Source of the DNA: Gordonia gummivorans
Lineage (GTDB): Bacteria; Actinomycetota; Actinomycetes; Mycobacteriales; Mycobacteriaceae
Length of the DNA: 64,000 nt
Direction: 5' to 3'
NCBI RefSeq assembly: GCF_022513585.1
Contig: NZ_JAKWBF010000011.1
Span: forward strand, 1-64,000
Shown here: positions 29,745 to 39,575 of the stretch, one piece after another
Layout of the letters: every line of letters starts with the position of its first letter
Position numbering within the stretch: the stretch's first letter is position 1
The notes under the pieces: model-generated
Seen by the model: the letters and a program-made list of their open reading frames with translations, nothing else
What the model was told of the DNA's origin: nothing
Database searches by the model: none
Position numbers and translations under genes: made by a program

Positions 29745-31297
29745 CGTGTGCCCCCTGCGGCGTCGGTCAGCGTGTCCCCGAGTCGCAGCCTGCGCGCGTC
29801 GAGCCCCGGAAAGAGACCGTCGGCCCTCTGCCATCCCGCAGCGAGTCGTGCTGCCGTGGTGTGGCGGCCGCGCATCGCGGCGTCGCAGATCTCGCGGGTG
29901 GCGTGCGCGTGCGTGTGCGCTCGCCCTACAGCGTAGTTCGCGGCCGTGTCCTTGGACACCATGAACGGCCAGTCGGACGCGACGGTCAGCAGCGTCTCCC
30001 GCAGGATCTGGTCGGCGACGCGGTCACGTCCACCCCCTTCGCCCAGCAGTTTGGCGACGGTGTCGAGAGCGGTCTCGGTGACCTCTGCATTGAGGTCGAC
30101 GAGGTGTTGTACCTGTGGACCGTCCCACACCCGCCAGTCCTTGCCCGAACCCCACGACGACGGACCCAGATCGACTGCGTCGCCGACGAATCCATCCCTG
30201 GTGGCCTGTGCGAGCGTCCCGACCCGCACCCCGGCCTCGGGTAGACGCCGCAGCACGCGTTCGAGCCAGCGCGGGCCCTCGTACCACCAGTGCCCGAACA
30301 GTTCGGTGTCGAAGGCCGCCACCACCAGCGCCGGTCGGCCGATCCGGTCGGATTCGGTGCGCAACCGGCGGACGACATGCTCGACGAAGTCGTCGACATG
30401 GCGGTCGATGACCGCGTCCACCCGGGCCGGGTCGTAAGGTCGCTTGCCTTCGCCGGGCACCGACCGGCCAGTCACGCGGAAACTCTTGAACCCGGTCTCG
30501 TGGTCGTAGGTGTGAAAGTCCCGGTATGCGGCGTGGCCCGGGTATCCGGATTTCGGCGACCACACGCGATAGCTCACCTGCAGGTCACGGCCATAGGCGA
30601 CCACATTGCTGTCACCAACCGGTCGGCCGAGGGCCGTGTCGCCGTGCAGCGTCGGCCCATCGACCATGAAGTGCCCGACGCCCGCGTTCTGGTACTCAGT
30701 CTCCATCCCGGGCGCGAACGCGCACTCGGGTGCCCAGATCCCTGCCGGATCAAAGCCCCACCGTGCCCGAGCGTCGGCGAGGCCTTCGCGCACTGAGAAC
30801 TGGCGCAGCCGCGGGTCGAGTAGAGGTGCAAAAGGATGGGCAAGGGGGCCGCCGAGGACCTCGATGACGCCGGAGGTCGCCAGTGATCGGATGAGGGGCG
30901 ACGCGCCGTGGCGCCACCGTGTCTCGAAATCGGCGAGTGCTGTTGCGGCCACGCGATATTCGCGTCGGCCCGACTCTGCGCGCACGGCGTCGGCGGAGCC
31001 GGCCGCGTCGTAGGCACGCAACTGCCAGTCCGCCAGCCACGTGTGCATCGAGGAACAGCAGTGCGGATCGTCGAGCTGAGCGGCGAGGACCGGGGTGATG
31101 CCGAGGGACAGCTGATTCTCGAAGCCGTCGGCCGCGAGACGGTTCAGGACGTCGAAGACAGGGAGGTACGACCCGGCCCACGACTGATAGAGCCATTCCT
31201 CGCCGACCGGCCATCGCCCGTGGTTGGCGAGCCAGGGCAGGTGCGAATGCAGGACCAGGGTGAACTGGCCCGGCGCCGAACCGTCACCGCCGCCCAC
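29741..31297 (-). CDS. GH57/DUF1957 alpha-glucan branching-type enzyme
   Basis: The 518-residue protein is a GH57 family member with the DUF1957 C-terminal domain. The N-terminal motif LVLHSHLPWLANHGRWPVGEEW is motif 1. GIWAPECAFAPGMETEYQNAG contains the nucleophile Glu, and AFDTELFGHWWYEGPRWLERV carries the conserved Asp of motif 4. This is the pattern of the mycobacterial Rv3031 branching/transferase enzyme in the MGLP locus. The GTG at 31297 is 3 bp from the methyltransferase stop, and the 3' end overlaps the glycosyltransferase start, so all three are tightly coupled. Confidence 0.92.
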   Translation of the reverse strand: MGGGDGSAPGQFTLVLHSHLPWLANHGRWPVGEEWLYQSWAGSYLPVFDVLNRLAADGFENQLSLGITPVLAAQLDDPHCCSSMHTWLADWQLRAYDAAGSADAVRAESGRREYRVAATALADFETRWRHGASPLIRSLATSGVIEVLGGPLAHPFAPLLDPRLRQFSVREGLADARARWGFDPAGIWAPECAFAPGMETEYQNAGVGHFMVDGPTLHGDTALGRPVGDSNVVAYGRDLQVSYRVWSPKSGYPGHAAYRDFHTYDHETGFKSFRVTGRSVPGEGKRPYDPARVDAVIDRHVDDFVEHVVRRLRTESDRIGRPALVVAAFDTELFGHWWYEGPRWLERVLRRLPEAGVRVGTLAQATRDGFVGDAVDLGPSSWGSGKDWRVWDGPQVQHLVDLNAEVTETALDTVAKLLGEGGGRDRVADQILRETLLTVASDWPFMVSKDTAANYAVGRAHTHAHATREICDAAMRGRHTTAARLAAGWQRADGLFPGLDARRLRLGDTLTDAAGGTR

Positions 31298-31300
31298 GCG

Positions 31301-32089
31301 TCAGACCCGGACCGCGAGCGCGAAGAGATCCAGCGATGTCTCGATGTCCGCTTCCGCTGCGTCGGCGATGTCGAAGTCCGACGCCGCGATCGATGCGACG
31401 TCGGAGGTCAGTTCGTCGGGCCAGTCGATCCCGGCCAGTGCGCGCTCGATCTGGGCGTCGATGATCGAACCGCCCCACTTCTCGTCGAGGTGCCGCAGCG
31501 TCGCGCCGTGGTGAACGCCCAGCATGGTGGAAACCTCGAAGCCGCCGTGGACGAGCAGTTCGGTGAGTTCGGCGGCTGAGAGCTCGCGCGTATGGAAGGG
31601 GTTGAGGGGCGTATCGCGGCCGGGAGAGAAGGTGATCCGGTTGGGCGTCGACATCAGCAGCTGACCGCCCGGCCGCAGGACCCGGCGGCATTCGGCGACG
31701 AACGCGGGCTGGTCCCACAGATGTTCGATCACCTGGAAGTTGACGACGATGTCGACCGAGGCATCGGGCAGCGGCAGATCGATCAGGTTTGCCTGGTGCA
31801 CGATCAGTCCGGGGTAGCGGCGGCGCGTGTGCTCGACAGCGCTCTGGTCATAGTCGACGCAGGTCACCGAGTTGGCGACCGTCGCGATCATTGCGGCGCC
31901 ATAACCCTCGCCGGAGCCGGCCTCGAGAATGTCGCGTCCCGCGCACCGAGCGACGATGTGGTCGTAGGCGACCTCGTGCCGCCGAAACCAGTAGTTCTCT
32001 GCGGGAATGCCCGGAACGGTCCGCTCGCCGGTGAGCGCCAGCCGCACGTCGGCGGGGAGGTCCTCGAGGGTCCGGTCCTGGTCGGTCAT
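31301..32089 (-). CDS. SAM-dependent methyltransferase (polysaccharide-locus type)
   Basis: The 262-residue class I methyltransferase has motif I ILEAGSGEGYGAAMIA near residue 55, CVDYDQSAVEHTRRRYPGL for the SAM ribose contact, and VVNFQVIEHLWDQPAFVAEC near 115. It matches Rv3030, thought to methylate sugar residues in methylglucose lipopolysaccharide. ATG 32089 is used because the methyltransferase alignment begins around MTDQDRTLEDLP. It is the first gene of a leftward set of four, divergent from etfB. Confidence 0.88.
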   Translation of the reverse strand: MTDQDRTLEDLPADVRLALTGERTVPGIPAENYWFRRHEVAYDHIVARCAGRDILEAGSGEGYGAAMIATVANSVTCVDYDQSAVEHTRRRYPGLIVHQANLIDLPLPDASVDIVVNFQVIEHLWDQPAFVAECRRVLRPGGQLLMSTPNRITFSPGRDTPLNPFHTRELSAAELTELLVHGGFEVSTMLGVHHGATLRHLDEKWGGSIIDAQIERALAGIDWPDELTSDVASIAASDFDIADAAEADIETSLDLFALAVRV

Positions 32090-32290
32090 CCACACGACAC
32101 TAGGGCATGGCTGTGAGGTGTCGGACGCGGCAACCGGACAACGGGACCGAACGAGCGTCCGTTCCACAAGCATTGTGTGAGGTAGTCGATGTTTAGTGGG
32201 ATCATAGGAGACGCTAAAGTGGGGGAGACCGATCGCTCCTTACTCGTCGGTAAGGTGCGCGAACCCGATGCAGGAGGTCGACGTAGACCC

Positions 32291-33076
32291 ATGACAAACA
32301 TTGTCGTTCTGATCAAGCAGGTGCCCGATACGTGGTCCGAGCGCAAGCTCACCGACGGTGACTTCACCCTCGACCGCGAGGCCGCGGACGCCGTGCTCGA
32401 CGAGATCAACGAGCGCGCCGTCGAAGAGGCGCTCAAGATCAAAGAAGCCGACGGTGGTGAGGTCACGGTGCTGACCGCAGGACCCGAGCGGGCCACCGAG
32501 GCGATCCGCAAGGCGCTGTCGATGGGCGCCGACAAGGCCATCCACATCAAGGATGACCTGCTCCACGGCTCCGACTCGGTCCAGACCGCCTACGTGCTGG
32601 CCCGTGCGCTCGGCACCGTCGAGGGCGTCGAGCTCGTCATCGCCGGCAACGAGGCCACCGACGGTCGCGTCGGCGCCATCCCGGCCATGATCGCCGAGTA
32701 CCTCGAACTGCCGCACCTCACGCACCTGCGCAAGCTGACCCTGGAGGGCGAGAAGCTCACCGGCGAGCGCGAGACCGACGACGGCATCTACCACATCGAG
32801 GCCGAGCTGCCCGCGATCGTCAGCGTCAACGAGAAGATCAACGAGCCGCGCTTCCCGTCCTTCAAGGGCATCATGGCCGCGAAGAAGAAGGAAGTCGCCG
32901 TTCTCACTCTCGCCGAGATCGACGTCGAGCCGAGTGACGTGGGCCTGGAGAATGCGGGCACCGCGGTTACCGCTTCCACCCCGAAGCCTCCGAAGACCGC
33001 CGGTGAGCGCGTCACCGACGAGGGCGACGGCGGCACGAAGGTCGCCGAGTACCTGGTGGGCCAGAAAATCATCTGA
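32291..33076 (+). CDS. etfB: Electron transfer flavoprotein beta subunit
   Basis: It forms the AMP-binding half of the ETF heterodimer, which collects electrons from acyl-CoA and other dehydrogenases. The 261-residue protein starts MTNIVVLIKQVPDTWSERK, then INERAVEEALKIKE, GADKAIHIKDD and EGVELVIAGNEATDGRVGA, all typical. AGGAGG lies 13 bases before the ATG 32291. The longer upstream frame is not conserved. Mycobacterial fixA is equivalent. The etfA gene follows 53 bp later. Confidence 0.96.
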   Translation: MTNIVVLIKQVPDTWSERKLTDGDFTLDREAADAVLDEINERAVEEALKIKEADGGEVTVLTAGPERATEAIRKALSMGADKAIHIKDDLLHGSDSVQTAYVLARALGTVEGVELVIAGNEATDGRVGAIPAMIAEYLELPHLTHLRKLTLEGEKLTGERETDDGIYHIEAELPAIVSVNEKINEPRFPSFKGIMAAKKKEVAVLTLAEIDVEPSDVGLENAGTAVTASTPKPPKTAGERVTDEGDGGTKVAEYLVGQKII

Positions 33077-33129
33077 GCGACTCCACGCACACAACGGCAA
33101 CCCACAGACATTTCAGGAGAGACAGAACA

Positions 33130-34086
33130 ATGGCAGAAGTACTCGTGCTCGTGGAGCAGGACGCCGAAGGCGCCCTGAAGAAGGTCACCAGTGAGCTCAT
33201 CACCGCCGCGCGTGCCCTCGGCACCCCGTCGGCGGTCGTCGTCGGCGGCCCGGGCAAGGCCGACGGCATCATCGACGGCCTGAAGGAGGCCGGCGCGGAG
33301 AAGATCTACGTCGCCGAGTCCGACGACGCGGCGTCGTACCTGATCAGCCCCAAGGTCGACGTGCTGTCGTCGATCGCCGAGGACGTGTCGCCCGCCGGCA
33401 TCGTGGTCGCCGCGACCGCCGACGGCAAGGAGATCGCCGGACGCCTGGGCGTGCGCCTGGGTTCGGGCGTGCTCGCCGACGTCATCGAGATCAAGGAAGG
33501 CGGCGTCGGAATCCACTCGATCTTCGGTGGCGCCTTCACCGTCGACGCTCAGGCCAAGGGTGACACCCCCGTCTTCTCGGTGCGTCCGGGTGGCGTCGAG
33601 GCCGCTCCGCAGGCCGGTGCCGGCGAGCGGGTCGACGTCGAGGTTCCGGCCGCCGCCGAGAACGCCGTGAAGATCACCAAGGTCGAGCCGAACGTCGGCG
33701 GCGACCGTCCGGAGCTCACCGAGGCCTCGATCGTGGTCTCCGGTGGACGCGGTGTCGGTTCGGCCGACAAGTTCTCGGTCGTCGAGGAGCTCGCCGACTC
33801 GCTCGGTGCCGCAGTCGGCGCCTCGCGTGCCGCTGTGGACTCCGGCTACTACCCGGGTCAGTTCCAGGTCGGCCAGACCGGCAAGACCGTGTCGCCGCAG
33901 CTCTACGTCGCGCTCGGCATCTCCGGCGCGATCCAGCACCGCGCCGGTATGCAGACCTCGAAGACCATCGTCGCGGTCAACAAGGACGAAGAGGCACCGA
34001 TCTTCGAGATCTCCGATTTCGGTGTGGTCGGCGACCTGTTCAACGTCGCGCCGCAGCTGACCGAAGAGGTCAAGAAGCGCAAGTGA
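33130..34086 (+). CDS. etfA: Electron transfer flavoprotein alpha subunit
   Basis: It is the FAD-binding half of ETF, working with EtfB from the gene just upstream. The 318-residue protein starts [19 protein letters not shown]. The FAD domain follows: [40 protein letters not shown] near 200-240, then [18 protein letters not shown] near 260 and the adenine-contacting [26 protein letters not shown] lies 8 bases before the ATG. A strong terminator follows, so etfBA is a closed unit. Confidence 0.97.
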   Translation: MAEVLVLVEQDAEGALKKVTSELITAARALGTPSAVVVGGPGKADGIIDGLKEAGAEKIYVAESDDAASYLISPKVDVLSSIAEDVSPAGIVVAATADGKEIAGRLGVRLGSGVLADVIEIKEGGVGIHSIFGGAFTVDAQAKGDTPVFSVRPGGVEAAPQAGAGERVDVEVPAAAENAVKITKVEPNVGGDRPELTEASIVVSGGRGVGSADKFSVVEELADSLGAAVGASRAAVDSGYYPGQFQVGQTGKTVSPQLYVALGISGAIQHRAGMQTSKTIVAVNKDEEAPIFEISDFGVVGDLFNVAPQLTEEVKKRK

Positions 34087-34115
34087 TGCGCTGAGATCTC
34101 GGCTGACGCAGCCGC

Positions 34116-34156
34116 CGACGACCCCCGACCTGCCCGGTCGGGGGTCGTCGCGTTTT
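34116..34156 (+). terminator. Rho-independent terminator after etfA
   Basis: Perfect 15-bp arms (34116-34130, 34136-34150; the left arm reads CGACGACCCCCGACC) with a TGCCC loop are followed by CGTTTTG. It ends the etfBA transcript 30 bp after the stop. Confidence 0.92.
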
Positions 34157-34273
34157 GTATTCGCCTGCGCGTCGGCATGTGTTCAGGTCGGTTCGGGTGA
34201 GTTCACGCGATCTGTCCCGACATGACACGGTGCGGTAGCCGCGTCGACGCCCACTGTCGATTTCATTCGGGAC

Positions 34274-35119
34274 ATGAACACCATGCAGTTTCTGTCCCGG
34301 GTCGGCACCGCTCGTGCTGGGGTGCCGATCACCGTGATCACTGCCGGGCCGATCCGGATCGTGGTGTCCGACGACCCGACCGACATCGTTGCCGCTCAGC
34401 GTTTGCGCTACCGCGTTTTCGCCGACGAACCGGGCTTCTCCGACACCATCGGCGACCCGCTCACCGAACGCGACGCCGATCGGTTCGACGCTTTCTGTGA
34501 ACACCTCATCGTCCATCACGAGTCCGATGGCGTCATCGGCTGTGCCCGACTCCTACCGCCGACCCGCGCCATCGCGGCGGGGGGTTGGTACGGGGCGGGT
34601 GAATTCGACCTCTCCGAACTCGCCGCCATCGCGTCGTCGACGGTCGAGATGGGTCGGGCCTGTGTGGCCGATGCCCATCGTTGCGGCACGGTGACCGCGC
34701 TCATGTGGGCGGCGCTGCTGCGCTATATGGACGTCGGCGGATACCAGCACCTCATCGGATGTGTGTCGGTGCCGCTCACGGGTCCCGGCGAGGCGCCGGT
34801 CGATCGCGGCCGGGCGTTGCGCACGATCCACGACACCCTGCTCGAGAAGCACCGAGAGGTGCGCTGGCGAGTCCGCCCGCACGAAGCGGCTCGCGTCGAC
34901 GGTCGGCTGCTCACCGATCTCGAGCCCGCGGAGGAGGCGCAGATTCCGGCGCTGATGCGCGGGTACTTACGGCTCGGCGCCCGGGTGTGCGGTGAACCCG
35001 CGGTCGACGAGGACTTCGACACCGCCGATTTCCTCACGGTCCTCGACCGCCAGGGCGCCAACGCCCGGTACCTGGATCGCCTGTCAGCCAGCCTGGTTCG
35101 GCTCGGGAGCCTGTCGTGA
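34274..35119 (+). CDS. GNAT-like N-acyltransferase (OlsB/autoinducer-synthase fold)
   Basis: The 281-residue protein has the acyl-homoserine-lactone-synthase-like GNAT fold of ornithine-lipid enzyme OlsB. RLRYRVFADEPGFSD near residue 43 is the N-terminal signature, DRFDAFCEHLIVHH is the conserved Asp/Glu stretch, and STVEMGRACVADAHR near 120 follows. OlsB adds a 3-hydroxyacyl chain to ornithine. The ATG at 34274 is supported because the next gene overlaps it (GTGA) and is a PlsC-type acyltransferase that would do the second acylation. By position they match Rv3027c-Rv3026c, whose products are not known to me. Confidence 0.82.
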   Translation: MNTMQFLSRVGTARAGVPITVITAGPIRIVVSDDPTDIVAAQRLRYRVFADEPGFSDTIGDPLTERDADRFDAFCEHLIVHHESDGVIGCARLLPPTRAIAAGGWYGAGEFDLSELAAIASSTVEMGRACVADAHRCGTVTALMWAALLRYMDVGGYQHLIGCVSVPLTGPGEAPVDRGRALRTIHDTLLEKHREVRWRVRPHEAARVDGRLLTDLEPAEEAQIPALMRGYLRLGARVCGEPAVDEDFDTADFLTVLDRQGANARYLDRLSASLVRLGSLS

Positions 35120-35985
35120 GCGCCGCGGTGGGCCATGAATTGCACGCGGCCCCCGCGCTGACGACCGGGCACCACCACGGCTGGTATCCGATCAGCCCGT
35201 GCGCGTCCGGCTGCGTCGACGACGCGAAAGTGGTTGCCGGGCGAGTCCTGGTGGCGCTGAGGCTGATTCGGTTGTTCCTGGTCATGGCGACCATCGCGAT
35301 GTGTGCGTTCGTCATCGTGCCGATGCCGAGGCTGGCGCGTCGAGGGTTCATTCGCCGATCCGCCCGCATGGTGATAGCCGCGCTCGGCATGACGGTGGAA
35401 TTCGATGACCGGCGCCCCTTCGCCGGAAGTGCCCGCGGCCTGTTGGTGGCCAACCACATCTCCTTCCTCGATGTCTTCGCCGTGGCGACCGTGACACCCT
35501 CGCATTTCGTCGCGAAATCAGAGGTCGCGGCGATTCCGGTGATCTCGACGATCGCGCGTCGTGTCGGTGTGATCCCGATCGAGCGGGCGTCGCTGCGGCT
35601 CCTGCCGAACACGCTCGACGTCGCCGTCGAACGCCTGCACCAGGATTCGACGGTCGCCGTGTTCCCCGAGGGCACCACTCGATGCGGGCAGGCGATGGGT
35701 GCGTTTCGGCCGGCGTTCTTCCAGGCCGCGATCGACGCGCGCGTGCCGGTGATTCCGGTGCGACTGACCTTCACCGTCGGCGGCGCCACGGCGACGGCAG
35801 CCAGTTTCATCGGCGACGACAGTCTGGTCGACACCCTGCGACGCGTTCTCCGCATGCGCGGGCTGACGGTGACTGTCCGCATGCACGAACCGCAGCTGCC
35901 TGGCACGGACCGTCGTGAACTTGCCCGCCGGTGCGAGCGGATCATTGCCGGACATGGTGAGCCGGCGGTCGCGCTTGCCGCATGA
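35116..35985 (+). CDS. PlsC-type 1-acyl-glycerol-3-phosphate acyltransferase family protein
   Basis: The 289-residue membrane-associated acyltransferase has a hydrophobic segment LIRLFLVMATIAMCAFVIVP near residue 55. The catalytic NHISFLD (HX4D) is near 115 and FPEGTTR near 183. These are the acyl-CoA/ACP acyltransferase motifs, so it may acylate either lysophosphatidate or the N-acyl amino acid made by the upstream enzyme (OlsA-like). The GTG start overlaps the preceding stop. The N-terminal 50 residues contain several His (HHHGWYP), which is unusual for PlsC. Confidence 0.87.
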   Translation: MSAAVGHELHAAPALTTGHHHGWYPISPCASGCVDDAKVVAGRVLVALRLIRLFLVMATIAMCAFVIVPMPRLARRGFIRRSARMVIAALGMTVEFDDRRPFAGSARGLLVANHISFLDVFAVATVTPSHFVAKSEVAAIPVISTIARRVGVIPIERASLRLLPNTLDVAVERLHQDSTVAVFPEGTTRCGQAMGAFRPAFFQAAIDARVPVIPVRLTFTVGGATATAASFIGDDSLVDTLRRVLRMRGLTVTVRMHEPQLPGTDRRELARRCERIIAGHGEPAVALAA

Positions 35986-36097
35986 TGGTCGCAGTGAGGG
36001 GACCCCGGTTGAAGTGACATCGAGTGTTTCCTCATATATTTTGCTAGAAGCGGCTCGTTAGTGGGGTCGAGCCGCCAAACTCTCGAGGAGGCCATCG

Positions 36098-36583
36098 GTG
36101 ACGTCCGCGACCAAACTGACCCGCGACGAGGCGATCGCAAAGTTCGCCGAACTGCGTGCTGTCGAAGGAGTGGTCGACGACGCCGACCTCGACTCCGTGT
36201 GGGCTGGACTGGCCACACTCCGGCCCGAGGAGATGCTCGGCGCCTGGAAGGGTGGCGAGTTCGTCACCGGTCACGCCATCAACGGCATGCTCGACAAGGC
36301 GGGCTGGTACGGCAAGACCTTCATCTCGCGCAGCGAGGTGCAGCCTCTCGTCTGTCGTGATGCCGACGGCAAGCTGTACTCCAACAAGAAGCTGGGCAAG
36401 GGCGAGGCGAGTCTGTGGGCGGTCGAGTTCCGCGGTGAGGTCACCGCGTCGATGGTCTACGACGGCCAGCCGGTGATCGACCACTTCAAGCGGGTCGACG
36501 ACACCACCGTCATGGGCATCATGAACGGCAAGGGCGGCGTCGTCGACGGTCGTCACTTCTACTTCTATCTCGAGCGCGCCTGA
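36098..36583 (+). CDS. GXWXG/DUF4334 protein
   Basis: The 161-residue protein has GAWKGGEF near residue 48, the GXWXG motif, and a C-terminal DUF4334 domain (VEFRGEVTASMVYDGQPVIDHF, VVDGRHFYFYLERA). Such proteins are common in actinobacteria and carry no assigned function; lipid or lipocalin-like binding has been suggested for the fold. The GTG at 36098 follows GAGGAGG. An AT-rich patch CATATATTTTGC about 60 bp upstream is a likely promoter -10. The gene seems monocistronic. Confidence 0.83.
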   Translation: MTSATKLTRDEAIAKFAELRAVEGVVDDADLDSVWAGLATLRPEEMLGAWKGGEFVTGHAINGMLDKAGWYGKTFISRSEVQPLVCRDADGKLYSNKKLGKGEASLWAVEFRGEVTASMVYDGQPVIDHFKRVDDTTVMGIMNGKGGVVDGRHFYFYLERA

Positions 36584-37203
36584 GAGGCTTCCACTCCCTG
36601 ATCAGCGGAAATGTGAATACGCCTCGCCTGCAAAATCTAGGGGAAGAGTTTCTTCCCCGGGGTTCACAGTCGTCCCCTAGAAATTCCTAGGGGAGGACTC
36701 CAAGAGTGGGGGACGAGATTTCTTCCCCTAGTTTCTTGGGCGGCAAAGGGCGCTTTCTGTGCTCGACGACGATGTTCGGAGTCCGAGGACCGTGCTCGAC
36801 AGCGTCCTCTGTGATGGTTGACCGCGACGGAGGCTTCGCCGACCTCCGAGGCGCGTCGTCGGCGTGTCGCGATTTCAGAAACCGCGTGTCTGGTCAGAAA
36901 CCCGAGGCGCACCAGCGGTTTCTGGCCACACCTGCGGTTTCTGGCGACAAGTGCGGTTTCTGCGATGAGGCCGCGCGCTTCCCGCGTCCACGATCGTCGG
37001 CAACGCCGGCGGAGGGACGCTGCGTGAGGCTGACCTACGCTCGCGTCTTGCCAGCGTGAAGCGACGTCACGCTCGCGACTCAGTCGGCAGGTGGGGCTCT
37101 TTCCGCCCTCAGGATCTCCCGGTGATGAGGTCAGCTGCCCTACTGCGATCGTTGATCTCGCTGGAATTTGTCGGTGCGCCGAGCGCGTCTATCCTGGTTG
37201 ACG
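36584..37203. repeat. 620-bp gene-free region with several short repeat types
   Basis: No convincing gene is found. At 36637-36731 the motif CTAGGGGAAGAAA or its complement occurs three times. Two occurrences form hairpins: GGGGAAGA/TCTTCCCC at 36640-36658, and TCCCCTAG/CTAGGGGA at 36673-36694. At 36875-36966 the motif GCGGTTTCTGG occurs three times 19 bp apart in direct orientation (36915, 36934, 36953), preceded by two inverted copies (CAGAAACC near 36876 and 36896). The rest shows nothing clear. The downstream part should contain the iscS promoter. Weak open frames here have no recognisable protein features. Confidence 0.7.
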
Positions 37204-38454
37204 ATGTCCATGTCCTCCCGTGTGCCCTCTCGCTCACCCGTCTACCTCGATCACGCCGCGTCCACGACCATGCTGCCCGCTGCGATCGAGGCGATGACGG
37301 CTGTCTTCGCGCAGCCGGGCAACGCGTCGTCGTTGCACGGATCCGGGCGCCGGGCGCGCAGGCAACTCGAAGAGGCGCGCGAGTCGATAGCGGCGTCGGT
37401 GGGTGCCCGGCCGTCCGAGGTGATCTTCACCGGCGGTGGAACCGAGGCCGACAATCTCGCCGTCAAGGGAATCTACTGGGCGCGTCGCGCGGCCGATGAT
37501 CGTCGTCGACGGATTGTGGTGTCGGCTGTCGAGCATCACGCGGTCCTCGACCCCGCCCAGTGGCTCGCCGACGAGTCGGGCGCCGAACTGGTGATCCTGC
37601 CGGTCGATGCCGACGGGATCGTGTCCGCGGCTGACCTACGGGCCGAACTGGAGGCACACGCCGACGAGACCGCACTGGTGTCGGTCATGTGGGCCAACAA
37701 CGAGGTCGGCAGCATTGCGCCGATCGCCACGCTCGCCGCGCTCGGCGCCGAGTTCGGGGTACCGGTGCACTCGGATGCGATTCAGGCGGTCGGGCACGTG
37801 CCGGTCGACTTCGCCGCCAGCGGTCTGGCCGCACTGAGCATCGCCGCGCACAAGTTCGGCGGCCCACAGGGTGCCGGCGTCCTGCTGCTCGGCCGTGACG
37901 TCGACTGCGTGCCTCTGCTGCACGGCGGTGGACACGAACGTGACGTCCGGTCCGGTACACAAGATGTCGCGAGTGCCGTGGGCATGGCCGCAGCATTGCG
38001 CTGGTGTGTCGAGCACCTGGACGAGAACGCCGCACACATGAAGCGGCTGCAGGGCCGGCTTTCCGAGGTGCTGTTGTCGCTGGATGGCACCACGCTCAAC
38101 GGCGCCGAACTGAACGGTGCAGGGGGCGACCTCCGGCTGCCCGGCAACGTGCACGTGTCGTTCGCGGGCTGTGAGGGTGACTCGCTGCTGATGCTCCTCG
38201 ACGCGAAGGGCGTCGAGTGCTCCACGGGTTCGGCCTGCACCGCAGGTGTCGCCCAGGCGAGCCATGTGCTTCTGGCGATGGGACTCGGCATGGCCGACGC
38301 TCGGTCGTCGCTGCGATTCTCGTTGTCGCCGTTCACCACCGACGCCGAGATCGACAGGGTTGCCGACGTGATCGGCGAGGTCGTCGATCGTGCACGTGCG
38401 GCCGGATTGGTCTCGGTACCCAGCGGTGCGATGGCGCGCGAGGGGGTGCGCTGA
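37204..38454 (+). CDS. iscS: Cysteine desulfurase (IscS/NifS type)
   Basis: This PLP enzyme removes sulfur from cysteine and passes it to Fe-S assembly and, very likely, to the adjacent tRNA-thiolase MnmA. The 416 residues show [18 protein letters not shown], the PLP-phosphate site [10 protein letters not shown], the PLP Lys near residue 217 in [11 protein letters not shown], and the catalytic Cys near 345 in GSACTAG. No Fe-S scaffold gene is near. ATG 37204 (or the ATG 6 bases later) is chosen over the longer frame. The stop overlaps the mnmA ATG by one base. Confidence 0.95.
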   Translation: MSMSSRVPSRSPVYLDHAASTTMLPAAIEAMTAVFAQPGNASSLHGSGRRARRQLEEARESIAASVGARPSEVIFTGGGTEADNLAVKGIYWARRAADDRRRRIVVSAVEHHAVLDPAQWLADESGAELVILPVDADGIVSAADLRAELEAHADETALVSVMWANNEVGSIAPIATLAALGAEFGVPVHSDAIQAVGHVPVDFAASGLAALSIAAHKFGGPQGAGVLLLGRDVDCVPLLHGGGHERDVRSGTQDVASAVGMAAALRWCVEHLDENAAHMKRLQGRLSEVLLSLDGTTLNGAELNGAGGDLRLPGNVHVSFAGCEGDSLLMLLDAKGVECSTGSACTAGVAQASHVLLAMGLGMADARSSLRFSLSPFTTDAEIDRVADVIGEVVDRARAAGLVSVPSGAMAREGVR

Positions 38455-39575
38455 TGCGGGTTCTTGCGGCGATGAGCGGTGGCGTCGACTCGGCGGTCGC
38501 GGCCGCCCGCGCGGTCGATGCCGGCCATGAGGTCGTCGGGGTGCACCTCGCGCTGTCGACGGCACCTGGAGCGTTGCGGACCGGGTCGCGCGGGTGCTGC
38601 TCGCGCGAGGACGCCTCGGACGCCCGTCGCGCAGCCGACGTTCTCGGCATACCGTTCTACGTCTGGGATTTCGCCGACCGGTTCAAGGACGACGTGATCG
38701 ACGAGTTCGTGGCGGCGTATGCGGCCGGGCAGACTCCCAATCCGTGTCTGACCTGCAACGAGAAGGTCAAGTTCGCGGCCCTCGCCGACAAGGCCGTGGC
38801 ACTCGGCTTCGACGCGCTGGCCACCGGACACTACGCCCGTCTACACGACGGAGAACTGCGCCGCGCGGTGGACGCCGACAAGGATCAGTCCTACGTGCTC
38901 GCGGTGCTGAATCACGACCAGCTCTCACGAGCGTTGTTCCCGGTCGGCGATACGCCCAAGGGTGAGATCCGGGCCGAGGCGGCCCGACGCGGACTCTCGG
39001 TCGCCAACAAGCCCGACTCCCACGACATCTGCTTCATCCCGAGCGGCGACACGCGTGCGTTCCTGGGTGCGCGGATCGGCCTGCGCCCGGGTGCGGTGGT
39101 CGATGCGGGCACCGGCGACCGGCTCGCCGATCACGACGGTGTCCACGGATTCACCATCGGGCAGCGCAAGGGCCTCGGTATCGATGCGCCCGCGGCCGAC
39201 GGCCGGCCCCGCTACGTGACCGACATCGACCCCGAATCGGGCACGGTCACGGTCGGGACGGCCGCCGACCTGGAGGTCTGGACGATCACGGCGCGCCGCG
39301 CCGTGTGGACGTCCGGTACGACACCCGAGGGGCCCATCGACTGCGTCGTGCAGGTGCGCGCTCATGGCGGACTCGCGCCCGCCCGTGCCACGCCTGTCGT
39401 CGTCGACGGTGAGCCCGGTATCGAGATCGCACTGAGCGAACCGCTGACCGGCGTCGCTCGTGGTCAGGCGGCCGTGCTGTATCTGCCCGACGCCGAACGC
39501 GGCGACCTCGTCCTCGGTTGCGGGCGGATCTCCGCGACCAGCGCAGCGCCTGCGGTCGCGTCGAGCGCTCGGTGA
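38454..39575 (+). CDS. mnmA: tRNA-specific 2-thiouridylase
   Basis: It thiolates U34 of Lys, Glu and Gln tRNAs using sulfur delivered from the desulfurase encoded upstream. The 373-residue protein has the PP-loop [14 protein letters not shown] near residues 6-19. The two catalytic cysteines are in [13 protein letters not shown] (near 99) and DICFIP (near 195). [10 protein letters not shown] near 235 is characteristic. The ATG overlaps the iscS stop (TGATG), which supports translational coupling and a functional pair. The next gene overlaps by GTGA. Confidence 0.95.
   Translation: MRVLAAMSGGVDSAVAAARAVDAGHEVVGVHLALSTAPGALRTGSRGCCSREDASDARRAADVLGIPFYVWDFADRFKDDVIDEFVAAYAAGQTPNPCLTCNEKVKFAALADKAVALGFDALATGHYARLHDGELRRAVDADKDQSYVLAVLNHDQLSRALFPVGDTPKGEIRAEAARRGLSVANKPDSHDICFIPSGDTRAFLGARIGLRPGAVVDAGTGDRLADHDGVHGFTIGQRKGLGIDAPAADGRPRYVTDIDPESGTVTVGTAADLEVWTITARRAVWTSGTTPEGPIDCVVQVRAHGGLAPARATPVVVDGEPGIEIALSEPLTGVARGQAAVLYLPDAERGDLVLGCGRISATSAAPAVASSAR

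Noticed and set aside
36664-37059. Open frames on both strands in the gap before iscS (82 aa minus, 117 aa plus)
   Set aside because: They overlap short repeats, lack ribosome-binding sites and have no recognisable protein pattern.
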